Positions 12,022 through 26,186 of a DNA stretch of 64,000 nt are shown here, piece after piece. The stretch comes from Fomitopsis serialis (taxonomy: Eukaryota > Basidiomycota > Agaricomycetes > Polyporales > Fomitopsidaceae), in NCBI RefSeq assembly GCF_022376445.1, contig NW_025955094.1:51965-115964 (forward strand), written 5' to 3'. The notes beneath the pieces were generated by a model, which saw only the letters and a program-made list of their open reading frames with translations, made no database searches and was not told where the DNA came from. Numbering within the stretch: position 1 is the first letter of the stretch; every line of letters begins with the position of its first letter. A program made the position numbers and the translations under genes.

Positions 12022-13340
12022 AAGATGGTAGCATAAAAAGATGTAAAGGTTAAAAGTCAATCTCACCTTGTTAATGAGAATAGTGCCTTAGCTGATGTGG
12101 CACTTGTATCATCCAAGGCTATAAGCATCTTGCCTGAATCATTCTGAATATTGTCTGATTTTCCGCTTTTCCCCGGGTCTCAACAAGCCCCATTTGACCA
12201 CAGTAACAGTCCACACCTACATCACTTACTAAGCACCTAGATGCTGTTTGGAGGTGCATTGGTGCCAAATTTTGGGATGTGTGCATCTCCAAACAGCATG
12301 GGAGGGATGCTGGGCTGCTCTAATTGGCTCAGCAGGTGCTTTCCTGCCCTAATCACTAATCAGGCAGGCTGCCGAGGTTTTGGGCTGAGTTTGAATCTCA
12401 GCCACAAGCCAAAAATGCGTAAAATATACAAAATATTCCTGATGATAGGTATGATGTCATAGACCCTATAGCTGGTATGACATGCCCATGATGTTCAGTG
12501 GTCATGGCACAATCCACAAAACAAAAAAAACACACATATGCCTCTGTGCACATGAATGCATTCCTTTTCACTCCCAAATTGAATCTTTTGAAGCCTATAG
12601 ACTGCCCATAGATTCTCTATGTCTCTATGACATCTGAGACCTGCCATATAGGGTAGCTGACCTGCCTCAAATGGTAACTTTCACTCAGCTGCTCAGTCTG
12701 GGCTCAAATAATGCAGATAAAATCAGGCAATATTATGTGCAATTGGACTACTTTGTAATGCCTGTTGTGTGTAATAAATTGATCCTTCATGGAGCTCCCC
12801 CAGTCTATGACTAGTATGGCTTGCCAAAATATCCAAAACCCAAAAAAGCAGAGAAACACCTCTACCTCTGTAGACATAATTGGGTAGCATTTGATTGAGA
12901 TACACTGACTGAGCTCCCACCAACTGTAATAGATATAGTAAGCTCACCTTATAGCCCTTCATTCAGAGTGTCTATGATAAATTTGAGCCCCAGAAGTGGC
13001 TCAATGAATAGCACAATGCAAAGTTCATTCACAAGTGACTACAAAAATGAACACATTGTTGGCTCTATAGCACATATCATGTCCTTTATAGACCATGCAT
13101 GTAGTTCACAGAGCATGAGTGTGTCTAGCAATGCACAGTACTGCTATGAATGGGGAAATATTGTCATAACATTGATGTGTTAGTGTCCCAGCACTGAATG
13201 AATGGTTTTGGAAGTTCTCTCCACTGGTCAATATGCTTAGGCATGTCCCACAGATCTCCAAGAATATTATCCGATTTTCCTTTACTTTTCTGAGCCCAAA
13301 ACAAGTGAGTTTTGCTGCAGTAACAGTGTGCACTTACATC
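12022..13340. other. CpG-depleted block with SINE-like copy A
   Basis: No coding potential. It contains the first copy of a diverged repeat family (about 12110-12760). Shared blocks are ATTTTCC...CAGTAACAG...CTTACTAAGC, an A-box match TGGCTCAGCAG at about 12328, and the hairpin GGCTGAG-TTTGAAT-CTCAGCC at about 12382-12402. A downstream block ends GTAGCTGACCTG...CTGGGCTCA. A further partial copy of the middle block is visible at about 12780-12890 (TAGTATGGCTTGCC...CCTCTGTAGACA). Confidence 0.65.
12241..12299 (+). repeat. 18-bp inverted repeat (hairpin)
   Basis: ATGCTGTTTGGAGGTGCA at 12241-12258 pairs with TGCATCTCCAAACAGCAT at 12282-12299, with 17 of 18 positions matching across a 23-nt loop. 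Confidence 0.85.
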
Positions 13341-13835
13341 GCTTACTAAGCGCTCCATTGAGCGCCCGTTGCCGAAGCGGAGTCGCTGACAGGCCGGTCA
13401 CTCACAAGGGATTTTGGAGCACTCCCATTGGCTGGGATGCTGACAAATGCTCCCTTTTAAAGTAATGTTCTCAATCTCAGCTCTTCATGCCGAGTTTTTT
13501 GATGGCTTCAAGCAGCACTAACTGAGCTCTTACTAGAGCCCCATTAAATGCGATAAAATCCCAAAATATTCCTTCTCCATGGGATGCTCCTTGGATACTC
13601 ATAGGTGTGTCCAGATTAGGTATCTTTGAGAGCACTGGCCATGACAAGTGATATTGAGGCATATGAGCAGATCTTGCTGTGCATACTTACTAGAGAGCTC
13701 CACAGGTATGAGGGGAGTCTTTGAAGCAGACATGGAAACCTGCCATATATGGTTAGCCTCTTGCCCATTTAGGAAGTTGGCTATGGATGGCCTCTGCAGT
13801 ACTGGATAAATAGCAGGAAAATCAGAAGAAAATCA
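13210..13835 (+). repeat. SINE-like repeat, copy B (diverged)
   Basis: It shares with copy A the block AATATTATCCGATTTTCC...GCAGTAACAG...CTTACTAAGCGC. It shares with copy C the tail CTTACTAGAGAGCTC...CAGTACTGGATAAATAG. A near A-box (TTGGCTGGGATG) lies at about 13430. CpG survives in a short patch at 13340-13410 only. Confidence 0.6.
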
Positions 13836-13979
13836 AGGAGTATTATACATCCATATTGTGCTCACTATTGAGGCTCACATGTGGCAAAAAACCTATGATA
13901 GTGCAGAGTTTCCCATGCATGGCCTGATATAAGCCACTCTTTCAGTGAGTCTTTGTATATCTTGTAACCACCAGTATCA

Positions 13980-14840
13980 CCTGGAATTGTCAGGAACTGG
14001 CAACTCCAAACAGAATCATAGGCTGCTATGTTTAGTTCAACAGTTCAACAGGCCCTGAACATGCAGGGTGCCAAACTTTGGAGCTGAGTTTGAATTCCAG
14101 CCACAAGCTCATCAGTGACACTGTATTTGCTGTGCTGTGGCCTCCCAAAAATGCAAAACCAATTGGGTATATTCCCAGTCACATGTATGATGTTGTAGAG
14201 TCTGTACATAGTATGCCTTCCCATACATTCATATCAATGGCACCATTCACAAAGCAAAATAAAATACACATACCTCTGTACACACACATTCTTTCACATT
14301 GTTTGTGTTTCCTCTGGTGCTTACCAATTACCTATGAATTGTGTGGATACTATGTAGTAGCTGACCTGGAAAGTTTGAATTACCTGTCTGGGCTCAGAAA
14401 ATGCAGACAAAAGAGGGAAATGTTATGTAAGATGCTACCCACCTTGTACTACTTGCCATAACTAGTGATTGGCTTCTGTTTCAACCCCTTATGTGGACCA
14501 TGATCACTCAACAGTGAATACCTGCAGCACAAAAGTCCCAATCAATGCTGAAAATCCTCATATTATTCACTCTGCTTTGCATGTCCCTTGTATAATGTCA
14601 TAGCCATCACAAATATGGGTTCCAGAATTTGTTCATACTGTACTGATCCTAGAAGTGACACAGAGACATTGTACTGTGCATTTACTACTCTTACTAGAGA
14701 ACTCTGTAGACTACCAGTGTCATGAGGTGAGCAATTAGACATGCAGACTTACCATACATAGTATATCCCAGCCCTTCATGATTGCTGCAGTGCTGGATAA
14801 ATGGCAGAAAATAAGATGACATCAACTCTACTCCCTCATA
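13980..14840 (+). repeat. SINE-like repeat, copy C (diverged)
   Basis: An A-box match TAGTTCAACAG lies at about 14033, and the B-box-like GAGTTTGAATTCCAGCC at about 14085-14101 matches that of copy A. The following block (GTATGATGTTGTAGAGTC...CCTCTGTACACACAC...GTAGCTGACCTGG...CTGGGCTCAGAAAATGCAGA) matches copy A, and the last part (TTACTAGAGAACTC...GTGCTGGATAAATGG) matches copy B. Confidence 0.6.
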
Positions 14841-17281
14841 TGAACATTTCCTGGAGCATATCTAACCTCTATGATCATATTACAGGCTAATGTATTACCA
14901 GGTCCTATTGTTATGCAATGACCCTTAGTATGTGGTGATAAAATTCTTGGCTTGTTCATATGGGCAGGGAATGATTGTACCATGTATTGATGATGTCTAT
15001 GTGTGCAATGTCTTTTGTCACTTGGACTTTCATTGTTTACTAGGCAACAAGCAAGAGACCATACTATGGTGGACTTCTAGGCAAATATCTGATTGTCCTT
15101 CTCTAGATCTCTAGTCAACAATAAGTGACTTCAGATTGCTCTCATTGGCAGCAACATTTTCCCTTACATGTTATTACAAATGCCAGCTAGTAGGCTAACT
15201 CATGCTGGGTTCTTTGATGGTATATGGAAAGTGGTAAAATAACACTTTAGACCCAGTGTGCCATTTGAACAGCATTGTATGTATCATGGGAAGGTCTAAC
15301 AAGCAGGTATTATTACAGATGGTGCATTGTGGTAATATCTGTTGGAGTACCTGCCATGCCAAATCAACAGTAGAGAATCTGATATATTGAGAGGGTGGTT
15401 TAATGAGAGCAATGTTGTGGCTGATGTGTATGCATACAAAAGAAGTGTCAGCCAGCAAATGAGACTGTAAATTATCTCACAAAGGTATAAACCCTTTGTG
15501 TTCATGGGACTTATGACTGGACACCATGACCATTGAGTATGCATGTCTGTGCTCTTCACAGACACTTTCCTATGAATATAGCAATTATACACAACACATG
15601 GCAGCTTACTTACTCAATTGGAATATTGCTCATCATGGAGCACTGAAATCAACAATATGGATAACCAGGATACATGGAATATTTGGGTCATCAGGCAGCA
15701 ACTAGATAGTGCAAATGTGAAATAATGAATTTCTTCACAAATCAATATGTGTCTAAACCAATGGGATTGCACTGCCAGCCATGGCCCTCTCCCCAGCAAG
15801 TTGTAGAATAATGCTTTGTAACCTTCAGTCATTACATGTCAGTACAGTGGACATAACAGGAACAAGGTCTTCATAAGATATACCCAGAGAATTTTTGACT
15901 GCATCATGTGATTGTGGCTGTTGGCACTTGACACCCTCCTGAGGGGGCAAGAACAAGAAAACCCCTATCTTCTCCAAATTACGTAGACTAGTTTCCCATT
16001 GAGCACACTCAAATTGGAGATATTATGTGTATCTTATATCTGATCATGCATTTTGGCAGCCATTGTGCCTTTTCCATGTGAAGATACATTTATTCCACCT
16101 GAGTGCTCACTCTTGGCAGTAGCCAAAGCTCAGCCACAGACATGTCCAAGTTGAGTCCATTCACCACCTTGCTCATTAACTTGCTTCCTGTTTCCCTTCC
16201 ACTGTGCACTGTCCAGATTGATCTACATGATAGCCATAAGTAGTACTGCAAATTGTGGTAGTAGAGTCACATGTAGTACCACTGTACTATGCACTGTGCA
16301 CAAATGCAATCCTCACTGTTTTGACACCATTGAGGTGACCATTCTTACTACGTCTAGGCCTGTCAAGGGCCCAAGGCTGCTTGCCTCATTATCAAAATTC
16401 TTCTTAAAGGCCTCAGTGGGCAAAACCAATGTCAGCCAAAACACTAGCTTTCAGCTGATTTGTAAGCTGAGTGTTTTGCCACTTGCGCAACTATGAGACA
16501 CCTGCATTGTGGCACACCATACTACATAATATGAACAGGCTCTATTTCTCTCCTTGCCATACATGAGTACACAGATTGTTTCTCACAGGGGATGCCTTGG
16601 GGGCTCATTGCACACTCTGGTGCTATTCAGACATTTTACTCGATTTCAATCATGTCCATACATGGTCATGTACCACTTATCACCGTGGCACATGTGACCC
16701 CACCATAGCGCCGATAGTAGTCGAGAGTGCTCTGAGTATCTTATTTGGACTTGTTATTGCTTAAGATGAGGGACCCAATGGAGCACAGCTTCAATTAATG
16801 TCTTGATGATGGGCTGTCAGATCAGTCTACTACCATTTCAAAGTCTCATTGTTTAATAGAATATGGCAGTTTGAGTCATGGGCATGTCTTCATGAATTAC
16901 ATGGTTGCATCAACAGATCTGCATCTATTTCCCACCCCACATTTTCTGTGTCATAATTAGCAAATGGCATTGCTCTAATAACCTCTTCCCAGAAAGTTCC
17001 AATACCTAATACCCAATACCAAGGAATATCAAGAGCCTCTGTTGCAAACAGATCACGCACACACAAAGCATTGCATAGCAGTACAAAACATGACCATCAG
17101 ATTACTGTAGATGTGCCGAGTGCTGCCCAGAACCCATAGCAACTTAAATTATACATGATCTCTGGACCTACTGCAACACAGAAAACACTACTTTTGTACA
17201 TACAACAGTCAAGTACAGCTTAACCGTCCATACTGAACAGGTCATCATCATCACCGGTTAGCACTGGCCCGCTTAGGGGAC
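14841..17281. other. CpG-poor DNA, no gene
   Basis: Low CpG continues to about 16690, then mixed composition up to the 3' end of the CCCH gene. Frames up to about 127 codons occur but are compositionally like random A+T-rich sequence. Only one small hairpin was noted (16436-16479). Confidence 0.6.
16436..16479 (+). repeat. Imperfect inverted repeat
   Basis: CAAAACACTAGCTT and AAGCTGAGTGTTTTG pair with one unpaired base, giving a stem of about 13 bp with a loop of about 13 nt. Confidence 0.6.
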
Positions 17282-19616
17282 TCAAGGAACCTTGCGGATT
17301 ATAGCTACGCCCACTAGGTTACGGGCGGTGTTGCCAATGGTCGCCTGTGGACCACCTGTCAAGGATAATTGTCAATATATGAAGACACATGAAGCAGGGA
17401 ACATACGTGTCGCGGCAGCAGAGTAAGACAATCGCGAGAAGACCGTCTCCAAACCTCCCAGGGACGTTGTGTTAGTTGCTGCAGAAGCCTGTGCGTTGAA
17501 GTGCACGAGAGCGTCCAATGCGTTCGCAGCCCCGGGCGACACACTGTGCCAGTCACCCGACGGACTTTGCGCGTGCCCAAACACTTTGGTACCTGGCGAG
17601 TACCCGCCCGCTTGACTGAAAGCGCCTGGCGTGGATGGAGACGCGATGACGGGCGGAGGCAAAGCGTGAATCCTCGAATACCCTGCCGCCAGTCCTTGAG
17701 GTAGACTCTGCCCGGGAGCGTGTGCTTGTAAAGCTCTGGTAAATGGTGAGTATGTCGCGTTAGGACCATCTACACGAAGAACACACCCGTCATTGATCAT
17801 CGGCGCAGGATGTCGCTGCTGTCCGAAGAACACATCCGATGACGGGCTGCCCATGGGAGGTCGATTGCCGAGAGCGCTGGTATGAGGTGGAGACAAGGCA
17901 CCCGGTGCAAGACTCGGTGGGTGCGTGCCAACATTGGCGTGAGACAGACCGTTGGGGTTGGTCGCGTGCAACGCCGACAGCCCGCCGCCGAGCATGTTTG
18001 TACGCTGGACCTTGGAGTTGAGGTAGTGGTGATGAAGACCTGGGAGGAACGCTGCAGAAGCGTTCGACGGCGACAGCATGTCTTCGCCTGATCTGCCAGC
18101 AAGGCCAGAATTGGACGTAAACGAGCTCGGCGTACCGTTCCCTAGGCCACCGCCCGTGACGCTCGTTCCCGTAGCACCTGCCAACTCAGACGGGCCTGCA
18201 CCAGTCCCACCGTTGTCCGCCCATATCGACTTGATATCCTGAAGCAGTGATGGTGCCGGCACCGATCGGGAGTACCTATGATGTTGACCTTCTGTCGTGA
18301 GCCTGTGACCCCCGATTGCTCCGTCGCGATCTGCTCCTATCATATTGGGGCGAACGCCGTTCGTGCGGGACAATCTTCTAGATCTCTCCTCAGGCGTTAG
18401 CAGATCCGTAAGGGAACTTGGGAGGAATTCTTCCAAATCCTCGTCCTCGACAACCACCTCGCCTACAACACCGCTGTCCAGTCTTCGAGATGGCCGATCC
18501 TTTGACCAAGTCATCATCGCTCCTAAAGATGCAGACAGACCAGAACGACCCGCGTATCCACCAGACGCGTCCTCCTCTCCTTGAATTGCGAACACGGAGC
18601 GAGAGCCCGGGGCCGAAAAGGGAGAAGTAGACAGACCGGCTGCATGGGGAGACGTACCCGGAGAGAACCCGTTGACGCGAGCAAGACGGCTAGCGGACTC
18701 TGAAGAGCGAGGAGGTGATCCGATCGGTCCAAAGTCGACTGGCGGTGAGCCATGCGCGTTTGCCATTCGGCGAGGAGCAGTAGGGGTGCTTGTCGGAAGC
18801 GCACCAGCTTCGCTAGCATCCGCGTTCGCCGATGACTCGATCTGAACAGGCTCTGTCGAAGTGGTAGTGGGAGGAGACACCGAGGAAGAGACGTCAGGCG
18901 CCGGCACTGCGGGCGGTTTACCCTGTGCGGGCGCGCTCGGCAGTTTGTTGCTCTCGTCGGGCAAACCGAACGAAGCAAAGTCGGTATCTTTAACAGGCGG
19001 CGCAGGGGTCGATGGCGACAAAGTGGCCTTCAGAGGCATGGGAATGCTTGACCGCGAGTTACCCGCCAGAGCTCGCGTTGGCGCGGTCGAGCCTGAAAGC
19101 AGGCCGTTTCGATTCTGAGCACTGCCAGACCCGCTGCCGTGCGCTCCTGTCTTCTGACCACGTCTGCCACCCTCGCGGCCGCCGCTGCCACCAGCACCCC
19201 CAGCTTGTGCGGCAAGCTGGGCAGCCTTCTTGTTCTTCCTGTCCATAGACATGCTCTGCCCGGGCAGGACGTGGGCGAGGGCGCACTTGTGTCCGAACTT
19301 GCAGTTCCCTTTGACGAACCATGCGCAGACCTCTTTCTGCTGTCCGGGCTCCAGGACGTTGTGGGAGAAGGGGCAGGACGCGCCCGCGGTGCACGAGCCG
19401 ACTCTGAAAATTTGCAGGGGACATGGGAGAGATCTTTGGCTGCAGACGGGGCAACGTCTGCTCAACAACTGGTGGCACCGTGAATCGACGGGTACGTACT
19501 CTTCGCCGAGCCCTTCGCCTTCCCGCTCTTGTCTCTTTCCCTATCCTTCTCGGGCTCAAGCTCTCGGCTGGGCTCCTGGCCGCCCTCGGCATCCTTTCTG
19601 TTTCTGCTGTGGGCAT
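17282..19616 (-). CDS. CCCH zinc-finger protein, Lee1-like
   Basis: RNA-binding-type CCCH protein of about 760 aa with two tandem fingers near the N terminus. The first is CxxxxRVGSCTAGASCPFSH and the second is CAWFVKGNCKFGHKCALAH, followed by VLPGQSMSMDRKNKK, the layout of yeast Lee1 relatives. The rest is Ser/Gly/Pro-rich. Exon 1 (basic, MPHSRNRKDAEGG in the inferred frame) joins through a 59-nt intron to TKDLSHVPCKF. A last short exon encodes RNLVGVAIIRKVP. Two one-base losses interrupt it: a GGG run at 19611-19613 just after the ATG, and the AAAA run at 19407-19410 inside finger 1 (CKF/FRVG). Both are in homopolymers, so consensus errors are likelier than a real knockout. It is head to head with the MAPK gene. 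Confidence 0.85.
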
Positions 19617-19925
19617 GGGGGATTTGCGAGCGATGTATGAGCCGCGGGAGGGGAAGGGGAGGCTGGAGGGGGCGGGGCGTTGTGGGCGAGCAGTGGGCGG
19701 CGGTGGACCTCCAAACTCGGTTTGCACTTACAGGCCACGTGGTTCAATTTTCGGGACGGATAAGGACTTGTCTCGGCCCAAACGGGAGGGCGTCTAAGCA
19801 TTGGCGGGGAGACAACACTGACTGGGCGGTGGCCTCCCGACGACCATCCCAGACGTTGCCTCCTCAGCGCTCGGCCTCAGCACCCTCGCCATCCCGCAAG
19901 CATTCCGCCTCCAACCCTCCCCGTC
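19617..19925. promoter_or_regulatory. Shared divergent promoter region (CCCH / MAPK)
   Basis: About 300 bp separate the two divergent start codons, so the regulatory sequences of both genes must overlap here or extend into the neighbouring gene. No clear TATA box was seen. Confidence 0.55.
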
Positions 19926-21481
<1,556 letters not shown>

Positions 21482-21851
21482 CCCCTGCTGATTGCTTTAG
21501 TGTGAGTGTAAGATGTGCGTTGAGCAGCCAATACCCCGCGGCAGGCCGAAAAGTACCCTGGCCATTAATGTGTACATGTATGTATCTATGACGGGGCGAT
21601 CTAATGGATCTATGTCGCTCGCATGTTCTGTCCAGTTGTACAGTGTACTTATGCATCCGTGACCGTCTGACTGGAGCATGCCGCCATGGCCAGTTGGTGT
21701 GAGGCGCGATCGTGTGGCGTGCGATCGTACATACGTCCTCGATGACGTCGAACGTGTCGCCGACGTTGAGCGACGTTATGTTTAGAGACACATACTTAAG
21801 CTGCCCAATCAGTCCTCGTTCTCGACACCCTTCTCTTCCACACAACCCAAC

Positions 21852-23660
21852 ATGGCTGATACATTCACAAAGGTACCGTACATCTACGCGACTCTGCAAC
21901 ACAGGATTACAGTAACAACTACATGCCAGATTGGCGTCATCGGCGCGGGCTCGATGGGCTCGGGCATGGCTATGCTCTTCGCAGAAAACGGTATCGAGGT
22001 CGGCGTCTTCGACATCAAACCACAGAACATCGACAACCTCGGCCAAGTCCTCGCAGACGGCCTCGACCGGAGCATCCACCCGCGCGTACATTCTTTCAAG
22101 GAGTACAAGCCGTTCCTCGAGTTCCTCGGCGGCAAAAGCACACCCAAGCTCTTCGTGTTCAGCATCCCGCACGGCAGCCCCGCAGACAAGGTTATAGACG
22201 ACATCAACGACTATCTCACCGAGGGTGACATCATCCTCGATGGCGGCAACGAGTGGTACGAGAACGCGAGGCGCCGCCAGAAGGCGCTGCAGCCTCGCGG
22301 CGTGTCCTACCTGTCCATGGGCGTGTCCGGAGGCTACCAGTCCGCGCGTCGTGGGCCGTCGATCTCGCCCAGCGGCGACAAAAAGGCGCTTGACTCCGTC
22401 TTGCCGCTTCTCGAAAAGTTCGCCGCGAAGGATCCCAAGACGGGCTTACCTTGCGTGGCGAACCTCGGACCGTCGAGCTGCGGGCACTACGTCAAGATGG
22501 CGCACAACGGTATTGAGCAGGGCATCCTTGGTGTCGTCAATGAGGCTTGGGAGCTGCTGTACAAGTGCATGCACATCCCGTTAGATGAGATCGCGAAGAT
22601 CTGGGAGCAGTGGGGAGCTGAAGGCGAACTGGTGCGTATGTACGAGTGTTGAACTTACTGTGTCAGGTGTTGACTGCATACATGTAGAGACGAAACTTCC
22701 TCATCAACATAGGTGCCGAAATCTGTGGTAGACACCACCCGGATGGTCCGCCGAGTCACGTCTTGAACGAAGTCCAAGACAAGGTTGTCCAGGACGCAGA
22801 TGACACGGAAGGTAAGTCACACGGCCAATTAAGCTCAGACGCACTGATCCGGGCATGCAGGAACTGGGTTCTGGACTGTCGTCGAGGCCGCCAATCGACA
22901 TGTCTCCGCGCCCACGATAGCAAGTGCTCACTTCTTCCGTATTGCGTCCGCCGACCGGGCCCAACGCATGAAGGTGGTCGAGAACCTTGGACAAAATTTG
23001 GGCGCTGCGAGGAAACAGCAGGTTGACGAAGCATTCCGGACGCAGTTTGTGGAGGATCTTCGCCTTGCGGTGTACTGTACGTGCCTGGCGTCGTTCGCAC
23101 AGGGACTGAACCTGATCGCTCGGGCGAGCGAGGACGAAGGGTGGGGCGTAAACCTGGGGACATGTATGCGGATCTGGAGAGAGGGGTGTATCATTCGCTC
23201 GGAGCACATCGCCGACCTACTGCAGCCCGCTCTGGAGCAATCTGGGACGGTCACGAACGTTCTGACGCTGCCCGTTGTCGGGGAGGAGGTCCGACGCACG
23301 ATAGGTGCACTGAGGCGGGTGGTCGCGCTGGGCCTGGAGTGGAATGCTCACATGTGAGTTGGTGAAAGCAGAGGCTTGTTATTTGCCGGACGGGGACTGA
23401 CTATGCGGACCGGGTACGATCGACCCCAGACCGGCATTGAGCGCGAGTCTGGAGTATTTCAAGTACTGTGCGGGGAAACACCTGCCAAGCCAGCTCATGG
23501 AGGCGGAGATGGACTACTTTGGGGCGCACTCATATGACCTCAAGTCGGAGGGGCCTGGCGAGGTTCAGAAGGGTGCGTGTTCTGGATGTGCGTTGATGCA
23601 TGGGCCGGCTTCTGACCATTGCCGGCAGGGAAACACCACGTTGAGTGGAAGCCCGCGTAG
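21852..23660 (+). CDS. 6-phosphogluconate dehydrogenase (decarboxylating)
   Basis: Oxidises 6-phosphogluconate to ribulose 5-phosphate and CO2 with NADP+, the second NADPH step of the oxidative pentose phosphate pathway (cytosol). A short first exon MADTFTK is followed by the Rossmann start IGVIGAGSMGSGMA, then DGGNEWYENARRR, LSMGVSGGYQSARRGPS, HYVKMAHNGIEQG (catalytic Lys/His region), and the C-terminal part with GTGFWTVVEAANRHVSAPTI. A separate last exon completes KGKHHVEWKPA. About 480 aa in five or more exons, with no frameshift needed. A CCAAT motif lies about 45 bp upstream of the ATG. Confidence 0.95.
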
Positions 23661-23903
23661 TGCGAGCGGCGGACGTAGAGCGGAGCAGGCGAAAGGCAAG
23701 GATTGAACATGTACAGTATCGACGAGCGTAGAGACGACGAGCAGAACGAGAGCGACAGCGGGCGGGTTCATTCAGACGGCGGGCGGGCGGGAATCATGTG
23801 AAAGGGCGTCTAGTGCGGGGATCGGGGGCATGTGACCTGCGTTCTGGCCATTTCACCGTCGACCCCGCGCGGGCGAGTCGGTCGCTGCTGCTCTCCCTCT
23901 GCC

Positions 23904-25691
23904 ATGTTCCGCATTACGAACGCCCTCTGGGAGAGGATCCACCACTATGCATCCTTCCCTCAGACTGGAGGTCCGTCGCCCTAAGCTGCGTTGTTAGCCC
24001 TGACACCCATGCCGTACCAGTCTCGCTCCAGCAGATGGTCCTCTTCGGACAGAATCCGAGTCAGGGAACGCTCTTTGGGGCCAGCCAGTTCCTGCTCGGT
24101 GCGTGCGCCAACCCGCTGTTTCAACGTCCTCTGCACTGACGCGTCCATATCTGCACCTCATGTAGAGGAGCTCCCCGTACGCCTCGCTCACCGCGTGAAG
24201 GAGCTCGACCAGCTGCCTCACAACCTCAGCGCAATGCCTTCCATTAACAGGGTGAAGGAGTGGTATGCGCAGTCGTTCGAGGTGTGCCACAGTTATTCAT
24301 GTGCCCGCTATCTGTCTCACGTCGAACGAACCCACCAGGAGCTCATCTCATTCCCGACGCCAAAGCTGCCTCGGCACATCCGCGACGCACTCTCGGCGCA
24401 GAACTCTGACGTCGTCCTCCCAGAATCAACACCTAATCCTTCACTACCCTTCTTTGTCGACGACTATGGAGGCCCAACGGGCACAGGGCTGGGGCTCGCT
24501 TCAGGCACGAAGGTAGGGAACTCGAACGGGCAGAAGCACAAGATGCGCATCCCTATGGAGCGGAGGTGCGTCTCTAACTCCACTCCGCGGAACGACTTTC
24601 GAACTGCGCCCGCAGATACTACGCCAACACGTCCAAGGTCGACTGGCCGCCCGAGGTCCAAGAGTTCAATCGCAGGTTCACCAAGTCGCTGGAGCACATC
24701 AAGCGGAGACACGACCCCACAGTCACGACGGTCGCCCAGGGCGTCCTCGAGTGGAAGCGCAGTCAGAACGCACGGAATATCAACCTCGACGTGCAGCACT
24801 GGCTCGATCGGTTTTATCTGTCTCGAATAGGGATACGGTTCCTCATCGGACAACGTAAGCCTTCGCATTCACGTCCGTCCGGTTCGCACTCACGTCTGCA
24901 TAGACATTGCCTTGAATACATTGCAGCCACACCCCGACTACGTCGGGATCATCTGCACAAGAGCGGTATGTATCGTACAGCCCGTCCCGGACCATGTATT
25001 GACCATGTGACCCGGTCAGAACGTTCATGACATTCTTCAAGAAGCGATCGAGAATGCTCGGTGCGTGTTCCATGTCACACGACATCATTCCCCGACCGCA
25101 TGCTCACGACAACGTCCCAGCTTCGTCTGCGAGGAGCACTATGCCATGTTCAAAGGGCCGCCCGTGCAGCTCATCTGCCCGAAACACCTGCACTTCGCCT
25201 ACGTGCCAGGCCACCTGTCGCACATCTGCTTCGAGCTGCTCAAGAACTCGCTCCGCGCGGTCGTCGAGCGTCTCGGGACGGAGCACGAAGACCACTTCCC
25301 GCCGATCAAGGTCATCGTCGTCGAGGGCAAGGAGGACATCACCATCAAGATCTCGGACGAGGGCGGCGGCATCCCGCGCAGCGCGATCCCGCTCATCTGG
25401 ACGTACATGTACACTACCATGGAGGGGCAGAACATCGACCAGGACTTCCAGGCGAGCGACTTCAAGGCGCCCATGGCCGGCTTCGGGTACGGCCTGCCGC
25501 TGTCGAGATTGGTATGTATCCCTCCCCGCGTATCGACGCCGGTGAACACCACTGACGGTGACGCGCCGATCGTCTTGCAGTACGCACGATACTTTGGCGG
25601 TGATCTGCGCCTCATTTCGATGGACGGCTTCGGCACCGATGTCTACATCCACCTCAACCGGCTGTCCAGCAATCGTGAACCCCTTCCCTAA
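23904..25691 (+). CDS. Pyruvate dehydrogenase kinase (mitochondrial PDK family)
   Basis: Inactivates the mitochondrial pyruvate dehydrogenase complex by phosphorylating E1-alpha; it has a GHKL ATPase fold. Exon 1 reads MFRITNALWERIHHYASFP; the first intron has donor GTCCGT. Then come VSLQQMVLFGQNPSQGTL, EELPVRLAHRVKEL, MPSINRVKEWYAQSFE, YYANTSKVDWPPEVQEF, the N-box FELLKNSLRAVVE, the G1 box SDEGGGIP, and the G2 region GFGYGLPLSRL split by an intron from YARYFGGDLRLISMDG. A Gly/Asn-rich insert (about residues 115-160) is present. About 450 aa, no frameshift. A branched-chain ketoacid dehydrogenase kinase is the alternative. Confidence 0.92.
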
Positions 25692-26186
25692 CCTGCCCCG
25701 CACGCACACGGACTACTGCTACGCCACCATAATTTTTCACATCTCACCCATTGCATTGCATCGTCGTATTCCGCAATTTGTACTCACTGACTACTGAAGC
25801 ATGTACCATTACGCCCGCCACGAGCCACTCACGCATTCGTCTGTTCACGGTGTTAATCCATTATTCATGTATGCATATTCCGTGCGAACAAATACAATCC
25901 GAGCCAACTCTTGTGTATGCGATAGCGGAACGACAGCGAATGCGACAACATCTAGACATGCGAAAGCGAAAGCGACAGCAAACGAGGACTCCAAATCATA
26001 CTTTACGTCGGTCCGTCATCTGCATCCCATGGCCGTTTCATGGGCAGCCTCATGGGCCGCTGATTGGAAGACACGGGTGCTGACGGGATGCGCTGATGGC
26101 CCAGGGCATCGTACGCATACGACGGCCGCCATTCCTGTTCCATACGCACCGGCCGGCATACGTCGGCGCCATCTCAGGCAGCTGCG
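25692..26186. other. Convergent 3' intergenic region (PDK / WC-1)
   Basis: The 3' ends of two genes face each other. No gene or repeat is recognised. Confidence 0.5.
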
